DNA of 12,034 bases from DATEEW01 sp035273665 (lineage in GTDB: Bacteria; Pseudomonadota; Gammaproteobacteria; Burkholderiales; SG8-39): contig DATEOW010000176.1 in assembly GCA_035273665.1 (NCBI GenBank), positions 1 to 12,034 of the forward strand, in the 5' to 3' direction. Position 1 is the first letter of the stretch. Each line of letters opens with the position of its first letter. Below the pieces are notes generated by a model. That model searched no databases and had not been told where the DNA came from. It was given only the letters and a program-made list of their open reading frames with translations. Positions 6,002 through 12,034 of this stretch are shown here, piece after piece. A program made the position numbers and the translations under genes.

Positions 6002-6065
6002 TCACCGCTTCCGATCGGCTCGTTAGGTCTTCGTCACCGCTTCCGATCGGCTCGTTAGGTCTTCG
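6002..6065 (+). repeat. Perfect 2 x 32 bp tandem repeat beginning with the tRNA-Ser 3'-end word
   Basis: 6002-6033 and 6034-6065 are identical 32-bp units placed head to tail. Each begins TCACCGCTTCCG, the same 12 nt as tRNA-Ser 3689-3700 (T-stem 3' end, acceptor 3' strand, discriminator), then has a CCGATCGG palindrome and CTCGTTAGGTCTTCG. Two exact units suggest a recent duplication. Confidence 0.85.
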
Positions 6066-6661
6066 CAACGGCGCAGGAGCAGCGACCGTTCCGAAACGGC
6101 ACGATAGCAAGCGCTGATGACAAGGAACGCATCGACGGTGCGTGATGTCGTGGGAGTGTCGAATCAAACCACTCAATGACGTTGACGTTTGCTCGCGCGG
6201 CTCTCGCATGATCTCCCGCGCGCGAATCTCTTCGATGCTGTCGTCTCGCACTAACGAATTCGATCGATGCAATTTCCCTTACACGCACGAGGGATGCGCT
6301 TCCGACATGACAAAGGCATATGTCTAAACAGCCCGACAGAGAAATTCGTTTTTTGTAAAAAAATGTCCTCATGCGGAGGAATTTAGCAATGCATCCGATG
6401 CGTTCGTTGCGTTACTGTCTCGACCACTTGCTCGGGATTCAGTGAATGCAAGGGTAGCTGCGAATTGATGCTTCTCAAGCGCGGCCGTCGTTATGACGAC
6501 TGCGTGGCTTCTAGCCTGGCCTGCAAGGCCGGCACCGTATCACTCTCTTGTTGTCCCTGGCGAGTCACACACAGATGTTGACCGCGCGCACGCTGACTCG
6601 CACAGCGATAACTCAAGCGCATGGACGCGGCGATTAAAGCGAGAACGCAAAGGAGAAAGTA
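6066..6661. other. Long noncoding or leader stretch before the large exported protein
   Basis: About 600 bp without a gene I can support. Frames exist on both strands (for instance 6142-6327 plus and 6055-6372 minus) but none looks like a protein family or has a good ribosome site. It contains an AT-rich spot TTTTTTGTAAAAAAA near 6350, a small open frame with a good Shine-Dalgarno at 6389, and a GGCCT-GCA-AGGCC hairpin near 6520. No clear sigma-70 or sigma-54 promoter for the 6662 gene was found; TTGACC at 6578 lacks a -10 at proper spacing. Confidence 0.5.
6389..6445 (+). CDS. Possible 18-residue small ORF or leader peptide
   Basis: ATG 6389 to TGA 6443-6445 encodes MHPMRSLRYCLDHLLGIQ. A strong Shine-Dalgarno GGAGGA (6375-6380) lies 8 nt upstream, better than many annotated genes have. 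The Shine-Dalgarno can pair with TCCTC (6366-6370) in a short hairpin with a 5-nt loop. It starts 273 nt before the 841-residue protein, so it could be a leader peptide on that transcript. There is no homology basis; at this length an open frame alone is weak evidence. Confidence 0.25.
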   Translation: MHPMRSLRYCLDHLLGIQ

Positions 6662-9187
6662 ATGAGTGAAACGCTGAACAAGCTCGCAGGCGATATCGCC
6701 GAACGCCCATACTATAAAAACACGTGGCGAGTGTTGTTGAGAAACGCTCTTCAGTTGGTTACCAGTTTTACGTTTTTGATCGTGCCGGCCGCGGCATCGT
6801 CTCAGACGCAAGTGCCATCTGTAGGGCCATCATCGGCGGCCGCCAGTACCTGGGAACGCCGTCAGTACAAAACCACGCAGCACGGGCAAGGCAAGCACTC
6901 AAGGTCGGTCTATGTTCCCAAACTCAAAGCGACCCTGATCAGCGGGGGCGATCGTGCGACCGCCGGCATCTCCACGCAAAACTACAATAACGAATGGTTG
7001 AAGCTCAGCTTCAACCCCGTGACGCTCGAGCCGAAATTGGAAACCTATCTCGGTTATTGGGAAGTGCCCGCGAACAAAATGCGGCCTTTCCATCCCGACC
7101 AGCAGATGAACATTCTGCTGCCTAACGGTAATGTATTCGCTCCCGCCGGTTGGACGCCCGAGGCGCCGCCATCACCTTTCGCTGCGGACGAATGGCAGAA
7201 GCGCGGTCTGGTCCCCATCGACGATAAGGCGTGGGAGCTCGATCCGCTTACCAAAACATTTACCCCGCGTACGACCTTTCCGTATATCGACGGTATCGCT
7301 TACTCGCGCGGGACGCACAACAAGCTGAAAGGCGAAATCCTGTACGCGGTCGACCAGAAATTGCGCATTCAGAAACTTTCGGACGGTTCGAGCCGCGACA
7401 TCGGGATCGTATCGAGTGGCATGTCTATGAAGGCGGCCGTATGGATACCCGGCACCAACAAGTATCAGGTGTACGGATGGGTGCGCACCAAAGGGGAGAA
7501 ATCGCCGGCGCAAGTATGGCTGTTCGATGCCGATACCAATGCCTTCCAGCATAAACATACCTTCGACTTTCATATGTATTCGGACTCCATGCCGACGGAA
7601 ATCCCCGGTCTCGGCGCGCTATTGTTTTCGGGCGATGTCACGACGATGGGGTTGGTACAGCCCAATGCAAATCAGTATGCGCAAGACTCAGTGATCGTCG
7701 GATGGGATTTCACCGTTCATTCCGGCCCGCCGAAGCCCGTACTGGCTGACGCTACCAGCGCCAATCCGAGCAACGGCCAGAAGTTCAAGCCGAATCTCGT
7801 AGGCTATGACGAGCTGACCGATCAAGTGTGGGCGCGCTATACCGTTGCAGTCGACTACAAAGCGAACTCGCACATCTTGGCGGTTTATAAAGTGCCGCGT
7901 GGCGCAGCGCCGCCACCGCCGCCGCCTTCGCTGCCGCCGGCAGACGAACCGCCGGTCGAAGAACCACCAGTGGTCGAACCGGAAGAGCCTTCAATTCCGC
8001 CTGTTGTTGTACCGCCAGTCCAAGCCGGCCAAATCTACGAGTTGAACAACTCGGACATCGCCAACACCGTGTCGAAGCAGCCGTTGATTAACGCGGGCAT
8101 CCTGAATCCTGACGGCAGTATGGGTGCATTCAAAAGCTTGGATCAGCTGTTCTATTACTCGGGCATGGCCAAACGTGGGCAGCGCGTGTACTTCTTCGGT
8201 AGCGGCGGCGCCGGGGCATTCGGAGGCAACAGTGTCGTGTGGTACGACCTGCTCACGCAGCAAACCGGTTACGAAGTTCTACCCTCAAACCAGGTGCATA
8301 TCTATAAGAAAGGCCGCAAGCACACCACCGGGCCTTATGCCGGTCGTAGCGACGATACCGATTTTGCGGCACTGCTTTCTACCGAAAAGCATTACAACCG
8401 CGACGGCACGCCCGCTGCGCCGCATGCCTATCGACAGTTCCACAATATCCTAGGCACCCTGACGCAGATAGGCAGCGCCAATATCTTCTACAACGATAGT
8501 GGCATTGCGAATGTCGTCAATAAAATCGTCAACGGCAAATGGGTTCGTTCAACACCGATGATCGCTCACAGCACGAGTGACGACCATTTGGTCGTCGTCG
8601 ACGAGCGCAACGGCTATGCCTATGTCGGTGCACGCGATGGCATCTATCGTCGATATCCGGACGGCAAATCGGACAAGTTCCATTCCGACAGCAACTATCA
8701 GCACCTGCTGGCCCCCGCGGGCATCGATCCGATCCATAACGTGCTCGTTCGCATGTCCGAGTATCCCAACTATGGGTACAACGGTACGAAGGAAAGTGGT
8801 GAGTTGGTTACTTACGATCTCGCCACGGGCAAGCGGACCATCGCCAAAATTATCGGCGATACGCAAGTGCTCGATATGTTCGGCAGTACATCGCAAACGC
8901 CTGCTTATATGCGTAAGGCCTCGCCCATGGAATGGATCCCCGAGTGGAATGCCTTCGGCGTTCTTCTGCCGGACGATACTTTCTATAGCCTGAAAATGGT
9001 GGACGCAAAAACCTGGGAACTGAAAGCGCGCTACGGAAACACCGGGCTGGTGCAGCTCGCGCAGGGTCAGGGCACGCTTAACGCCTACTGGAGCCGCGCG
9101 AAGTACAGCCCGGAGTTGGGTGGCATGGTGTTCTTCGGCAATCCCACGCTGCGAGCAAAAGTGCTGGTGACAAAGGGTACGAAGTAG
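6662..9187 (+). CDS. Large exported two-domain protein, probably beta-propeller-like, unknown function
   Basis: 841 residues; I do not recognise the gene. The N-terminus has a long basic n-region (1-28) and a hydrophobic segment at about 29-46 ending VPAAASSQ, so it is exported or signal-anchored. Domain 1 (about 62-413) and domain 2 (about 456-841) are rich in aromatic and glycine-turn strands in the style of kelch/galactose-oxidase or YVTN propellers, e.g. KHSRSVYVPKLKATLISGGD, KAAVWIPGTNKYQVYGW, HLVVVDERNGYAYVGA, YSPELGGMVFFGN. A linker at about 416-455 is Pro/Glu-rich (PPPPPPS, then repeated PPVEEPPVV). I found no cysteine in the protein, which fits life outside the cytoplasm. No PEP-CTERM, LPXTG or other anchor is seen. 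Start ATG 6662 is supported by AAGGAG 6 nt upstream. A role in adhesion, polysaccharide binding or oxidation is only a guess. Confidence 0.85.
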   Translation: MSETLNKLAGDIAERPYYKNTWRVLLRNALQLVTSFTFLIVPAAASSQTQVPSVGPSSAAASTWERRQYKTTQHGQGKHSRSVYVPKLKATLISGGDRATAGISTQNYNNEWLKLSFNPVTLEPKLETYLGYWEVPANKMRPFHPDQQMNILLPNGNVFAPAGWTPEAPPSPFAADEWQKRGLVPIDDKAWELDPLTKTFTPRTTFPYIDGIAYSRGTHNKLKGEILYAVDQKLRIQKLSDGSSRDIGIVSSGMSMKAAVWIPGTNKYQVYGWVRTKGEKSPAQVWLFDADTNAFQHKHTFDFHMYSDSMPTEIPGLGALLFSGDVTTMGLVQPNANQYAQDSVIVGWDFTVHSGPPKPVLADATSANPSNGQKFKPNLVGYDELTDQVWARYTVAVDYKANSHILAVYKVPRGAAPPPPPPSLPPADEPPVEEPPVVEPEEPSIPPVVVPPVQAGQIYELNNSDIANTVSKQPLINAGILNPDGSMGAFKSLDQLFYYSGMAKRGQRVYFFGSGGAGAFGGNSVVWYDLLTQQTGYEVLPSNQVHIYKKGRKHTTGPYAGRSDDTDFAALLSTEKHYNRDGTPAAPHAYRQFHNILGTLTQIGSANIFYNDSGIANVVNKIVNGKWVRSTPMIAHSTSDDHLVVVDERNGYAYVGARDGIYRRYPDGKSDKFHSDSNYQHLLAPAGIDPIHNVLVRMSEYPNYGYNGTKESGELVTYDLATGKRTIAKIIGDTQVLDMFGSTSQTPAYMRKASPMEWIPEWNAFGVLLPDDTFYSLKMVDAKTWELKARYGNTGLVQLAQGQGTLNAYWSRAKYSPELGGMVFFGNPTLRAKVLVTKGTK

Positions 9188-9197
9188 TTGTCAGTTG

Positions 9198-9233
9198 ATT
9201 GAACCGCGGATTGAACCGCGGATTAAAGCGCGG
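9198..9233 (+). repeat. Three tandem 12-bp repeats after the large exported gene
   Basis: ATTGAACCGCGG at 9198-9209 and 9210-9221 is exact; ATTAAAGCGCGG at 9222-9233 has two changes. Each holds a CCGCGG or GCGCGG core. The repeats lie between the stop codon and the terminator, in the 3' UTR. Confidence 0.8.
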
Positions 9234-9252
9234 TGAAAGCCGCGTGAAGAAT

Positions 9253-9285
9253 AAAAATGCCTCCCTTGTGGAGGCATTTTTATTT
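9253..9285. terminator. Bidirectional rho-independent terminator
   Basis: AAAAATGCCTCC (9253-9264) / GGAGGCATTTTT (9270-9281), a perfect 12-bp stem including A/T runs with a 5-nt loop. It serves the 6662 gene on the plus strand and the convergent polysaccharide operon ending at 9300. Confidence 0.94.
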
Positions 9286-9299
9286 CCTGCTTGAGAGCG

Positions 9300-10454
9300 C
9301 TATGCAGCGCCGGTCTGTGAGATCGCCTCTGCCAAGGCCTCGATCACTCTGCCTTGCTCAGATTCGGTCAAACCCACCCACATTGGCAAACGCAGCAAAC
9401 GGTCGGACTGCTTGTCGGTCGTCGTCATTCCGCCGTGCACGCGGCAGTACCGCCCTCCGGCGGGGGACGAATGCAAAGGCACGTAATGGAAGACCGGATG
9501 TATTGCTTGTTGCCGAAATTTCGAGAGGACAGCTTCGCGATCAACGCCGTGGCCGAGCAAAACGTAATACATATGTGCGTTGTGCTGACAGTGGGCGGGG
9601 ACAATGGGGCGGCGCAACGCGCCTCGCGCTTCAAGCGATGCCAAAGCCGAATGATAGCGGTCCCAAATTTCTAAGCGGCTGCGGGTGATCGATTCGGCTT
9701 CTTCAAGTTGTGCCCATAAAAACGCTGCAACCAATTCGCCGGGCAGGAAGGAGGACCCCACATCCTGCCAAGTATATTTATCGACTTCACCCCGGAAAAA
9801 ACGACTTCGATCCGTACCCTTTTCTCGAATGATTTCCGCACGCGGGACGAAGGACGGTCGGTTAACGAGTAGGGCGCCTCCTTCCCCCGAAATCACATTT
9901 TTCGTTTCATGGAAGCTGAAAGTGCCGAAATCGCCCATGCTTCCCAAAGCTTTTTTCTTGTAGTACGCCATCACGCCTTGAGCGGCATCTTCGACGACGC
10001 TCAGCCCATGGCGATGGGCAACCTCGAGGATCGGGTCCATCTCGCAAGCCACTCCGGCGTAATGAACCGCAACGATCGCTTTGGTGCGAGATGTGATTGC
10101 GTCCTCGATCAGGTTTTCATCGAGATTCAGCGTGTCTTCGCGGATATCCACAAAAACAGGGACGCCCCCGCGCAATACGAAGGCATTGGCAGTCGACACG
10201 AAGGTATACGACGGCATGATCACTTCGTCGCCCGGCTTGATGTCGAGCAGCAGCGCGGCCATTTCGAGCGCAGCGGTGCAAGAATGCGTCAGTAAAGCCT
10301 TTTCGCATCCCGTGCGTGTTTCGATCCACCGGTTACAACGTTTCGTGAAAGGCCCATCGCCCGCCAGCATGTTTCCAAGCTTTGCTTCGGCGATGTAATG
10401 GAGCTCCTTGCCGGTCAGGTGCGGGCGGTTGAAAGGTATTTTTTCGTCGCTCAC
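9300..10454 (-). CDS. wecE: dTDP-4-amino-4,6-dideoxygalactose transaminase (WecE/RffA-type, DegT/DnrJ/EryC1/StrS family)
   Basis: 384 residues, cytosolic PLP enzyme converting dTDP-4-keto-6-deoxyglucose plus glutamate to dTDP-Fuc4N, the precursor of Fuc4NAc in enterobacterial common antigen or O-antigens. The sequence follows the WecE subfamily closely: PFNRPHLTGKEL, LAGDGPFT, THSCTAALEMAA (56-67), GDEVIMPSYTFVSTANAFVLRGG, VHYAGVACEMD, VVEDAAQG with D156, and SFHETKN with the PLP lysine K185. REKGTDRSRFFRG and VFHYVPLHSSPAG follow. Length matches the family (about 376). The start is GTG 10452-10454, overlapping the TGA of the upstream gene by 4 nt (GTGA), with GAGG about 10 nt before: translational coupling. 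It is the last gene of the operon, followed by the terminator at 9253-9285. A closely related sugar (Fuc3N) transaminase is less likely. Confidence 0.9.
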   Translation of the reverse strand: MSDEKIPFNRPHLTGKELHYIAEAKLGNMLAGDGPFTKRCNRWIETRTGCEKALLTHSCTAALEMAALLLDIKPGDEVIMPSYTFVSTANAFVLRGGVPVFVDIREDTLNLDENLIEDAITSRTKAIVAVHYAGVACEMDPILEVAHRHGLSVVEDAAQGVMAYYKKKALGSMGDFGTFSFHETKNVISGEGGALLVNRPSFVPRAEIIREKGTDRSRFFRGEVDKYTWQDVGSSFLPGELVAAFLWAQLEEAESITRSRLEIWDRYHSALASLEARGALRRPIVPAHCQHNAHMYYVLLGHGVDREAVLSKFRQQAIHPVFHYVPLHSSPAGGRYCRVHGGMTTTDKQSDRLLRLPMWVGLTESEQGRVIEALAEAISQTGAA

Positions 10455-11440
10455 TTCGAGATGTCCTCTTGAGGAAGCGTCGCATTGCGGTGTATCAACG
10501 CTTTAAAAAAATGGGTGCAACCGCCTATCACGGCCACGACCACGCGATTCAAATAAATGAGAAAGGCGAGCAATACCGCATCGCCGGCCGCTATGCCGAT
10601 CATGGCAAAAAACCACACGAGCACCCCTTCTCGCACGCCCACACCCCCGAGGGAGATCGGGACGAGTGTCGATAGATATACGATGGGCACCACGAAGAGA
10701 TAAAAAGTGAACGGCACCTGTATGCCCAAGACCGAGCCGAAATAATAAAAAATAAAAATCTCGGCGCCTTGAAAGGCGATGCTCAACAGCAGTGTCATTG
10801 ATGCCAAACGAGGAGGGAAGGATCTCGCTATTGCCGCGATTTTTTGCACGAAAAGAACGAGCCTGGCGACATAGCCGCGTTCCGATCTCAAGCCCCCAAC
10901 CCATCCTGCGCCGTGTAAGGAAGCGTATGCAGCCAGTGGAACGCCGACTGCAATAATTGGCGAAAGGAAGAGCACTGCGCGCCCCAACTCCTCTTTCAAG
11001 GGGGGAGAAAGCGTGATCGCTCCTAGTGTTCCGATCAGCGCGATGCTCCAGAGCCCGAAGCTGCGCTCGATCGCAACAGACGCCGCAACCGCAGCGGTTC
11101 CCCGATCGGTTTCGAGCCGCGTCAACGCGACCCGCACGAGGTCGCCGCCTAACACGCCCGGAAGCATTACGCCGTAAAAGTTGCCGGCGAGATAAAAACG
11201 CAGCGCGTCGGACCGTCGGATTGTTATGCCCAGAAATTCGAGAATCGAATACCAGCGAGTCGCCGCCAAAACAACGCCTACGAGCAGTACGACGGGGCCG
11301 GGCCACAAAGAGAATACGACACCCGATTCGAACAACCCATGGACCGTCTCCCAGTCGATGAATCGAATAAGATAAAAGAGCAGTGAAAACGACAACACTG
11401 TTTGAAGCATGCGAAGCCACAGCTTGCCGGAAGAACGCAT
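10451..11440 (-). CDS. Lysylphosphatidylglycerol-synthase TM region / UPF0104 family membrane protein
   Basis: 329 residues, an integral inner-membrane protein with about eight hydrophobic segments. It matches the flippase-like domain shared by the N-terminal half of MprF, YbhN and archaeal AglD. Signatures are ATRWYSILEFLG (60-71), GNFYGVMLPGVLGGDLVRV (86-104), the VAIERSFGLW segment (122-131) and PISLGGVGVREGVLVWFFAMIG (261-282). There is no catalytic lysyltransferase domain, so it is not an LPG synthase; stand-alone members often occur in polysaccharide and glycolipid clusters and are proposed to move or modify lipid-linked glycans. I chose ATG 11438-11440 because it starts 8 nt after the upstream stop and gives the family N-terminus; an ATG at 11548 would add 36 residues inside the upstream gene. 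It overlaps wecE by 4 nt. Confidence 0.85.
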   Translation of the reverse strand: MRSSGKLWLRMLQTVLSFSLLFYLIRFIDWETVHGLFESGVVFSLWPGPVVLLVGVVLAATRWYSILEFLGITIRRSDALRFYLAGNFYGVMLPGVLGGDLVRVALTRLETDRGTAAVAASVAIERSFGLWSIALIGTLGAITLSPPLKEELGRAVLFLSPIIAVGVPLAAYASLHGAGWVGGLRSERGYVARLVLFVQKIAAIARSFPPRLASMTLLLSIAFQGAEIFIFYYFGSVLGIQVPFTFYLFVVPIVYLSTLVPISLGGVGVREGVLVWFFAMIGIAAGDAVLLAFLIYLNRVVVAVIGGCTHFFKALIHRNATLPQEDISK

Positions 11441-11448
11441 GGACGAAC

Positions 11449-12034
11449 TCAAGGAAGCGCCAACAGCGCTTTTAGGCGGAGGAGGTCGGGCTGCGAGGAG
11501 AGTAGGTCGTAATGCTCGCGAATCTTCTCGTCTTCCCACTCCCACCATCTCAGTTGCAGCAGAAGATCGATGATCTCGGGGTTGAACCGCGTTTTGACGG
11601 GCCTGGCGGGCGCTCCTGTGACAACCGTATAAGGCGGTACGTTTTTTGTCACGACCGAGTTAGCGCCGACTACAGCGCCGTCTCCAATCGTGACGCCTCG
11701 GCGTATCGAAACCCCAGCGGCGATCCAAACATCATGGCCGATGGTCAGCGGTTCGCTGAAGCGGTCATAAGCGATGGATTCTCCAGCGGGGCGGAGCTGA
11801 TCGTGCTCGTTATAAAGAAAAGAATGTTGAACGATGCGCCGGTAGTCATGATCCGGAGCCCCGATGCTGACGTTCCACGATATCGCGCAGAAGGAGCCGA
11901 TATTCGCGTGCATCAGCACGGTGTTCATCCCAGTGTAACTATGGCGCCCCATTCGCGCGTGAAGGAGATGATTGTTTCTGTCGATCCGCGCGCGTTTAGC
12001 AATGTCGCTATGATCGACGCGAGAGAAATTACCT
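11449..12034 (-). CDS. Left-handed beta-helix (hexapeptide) O/N-acetyltransferase, 5' end outside window
   Basis: 194 residues are visible and the frame stays open to the window edge with no start codon in the first 27 codons. The ATG at 11950-11952 lies inside the hexapeptide region, so the true start is probably beyond 12034. Hexapeptide-repeat strands include IDRNNH, MGRHSYTG, ANIGSFCAIS, LTIGHDVWIAAGVSIRRGVTIGDGAVVGANS and VVTKNVPPYTVVTGAPARPV. H in the APDHDYRR loop is the likely catalytic base, as in VatD/CAT-type xenobiotic and WbbJ/CapG-type sugar acetyltransferases. An amphipathic C-terminal tail (PEIIDLLLQLRWWEWEDEKI) is typical of that subgroup. Acetyl-CoA is the expected donor; with WecE downstream the acceptor may be an amino sugar such as Fuc4N or a polysaccharide hydroxyl, which I cannot decide. 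Confidence 0.88.
   Translation of the reverse strand, partial: GNFSRVDHSDIAKRARIDRNNHLLHARMGRHSYTGMNTVLMHANIGSFCAISWNVSIGAPDHDYRRIVQHSFLYNEHDQLRPAGESIAYDRFSEPLTIGHDVWIAAGVSIRRGVTIGDGAVVGANSVVTKNVPPYTVVTGAPARPVKTRFNPEIIDLLLQLRWWEWEDEKIREHYDLLSSQPDLLRLKALLALP

Noticed and set aside
6002..6065. CRISPR array
   Set aside because: There are only two units, directly adjacent with no spacer, and no cas genes.
5820..6372. Minus-strand frames covering the end of the PEP-CTERM gene and the repeat
   Set aside because: They overlap a terminator, the tandem repeat and the coding region of the esterase; the translations show no domain and no ribosome site.
6621..6662. 13-codon frame ending TAATG on the start of the 841-residue gene
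   Set aside because: It has no Shine-Dalgarno and too short a frame to support alone; mentioned only beside the better small ORF at 6389.
11441..11548. Longer N-terminus for the UPF0104 membrane protein (ATG at 11548)
   Set aside because: It would lie entirely within the acetyltransferase gene and give a Pro/Arg-rich extension not expected in the family; ATG 11440 is just after the upstream stop.

Overview
The window looks like a chromosomal segment of a Gram-negative proteobacterium, most likely a betaproteobacterium or a close gammaproteobacterial relative. The reasons are the order cold-shock gene / icd (convergent) / rluE / DUF192, which I recall from betaproteobacteria; a PEP-CTERM surface protein, a sorting system restricted to exopolysaccharide-making Gram-negatives; and a WecE-type sugar aminotransferase of LPS/EPS pathways. 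Base composition looks moderately GC-rich by eye (not computed). No transposase, integrase, CRISPR array or rRNA was seen.

Layout. (1) Positions 1-3365 are conserved housekeeping genes: the end of a cold-shock protein gene, NADP-isocitrate dehydrogenase (minus strand, GTG start), an RluE-like 23S rRNA pseudouridine synthase, a secreted DUF192 protein and a Bax-inhibitor-1 family membrane protein. Convergent pairs are separated by bidirectional terminators. (2) Positions 3470-3750 are a tRNA-Ser(UGA) locus with an unusual structure. The promoter is followed by a broken 5' copy of the tRNA whose anticodon loop carries about 70 nt of hairpin DNA, then the intact tRNA, then two perfect hairpins. 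(3) Positions 3750-6065 hold noncoding DNA with short matches to the tRNA 3' end, a minus-strand PIG-L/LmbE-type deacetylase and a divergent PEP-CTERM SGNH (GDSL) esterase with an elaborate upstream region. This part ends in a 2 x 32 bp tandem repeat that also begins with a 12-nt match to the tRNA-Ser 3' end, so it may be an old tRNA-associated insertion. (4) Positions 6066-9187 are a long leader region followed by a large cysteine-free exported protein of two probable beta-propeller-like domains joined by a proline-rich linker; I do not recognise its function. (5) Positions 9300-12034 (minus strand) are the 3' end of a surface-polysaccharide operon: a hexapeptide acetyltransferase (cut by the window edge), a flippase-like integral membrane protein of the lysylphosphatidylglycerol-synthase TM family, and a WecE-type dTDP-4-amino-4,6-dideoxygalactose transaminase, closely packed.

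Regions 3-5 together point to envelope or exopolysaccharide biology: amino-sugar synthesis and acetylation, a deacetylase, an exosortase-sorted hydrolase and a large secreted protein. Only the three-gene operon is clearly co-transcribed; the other links are inferred from proximity.
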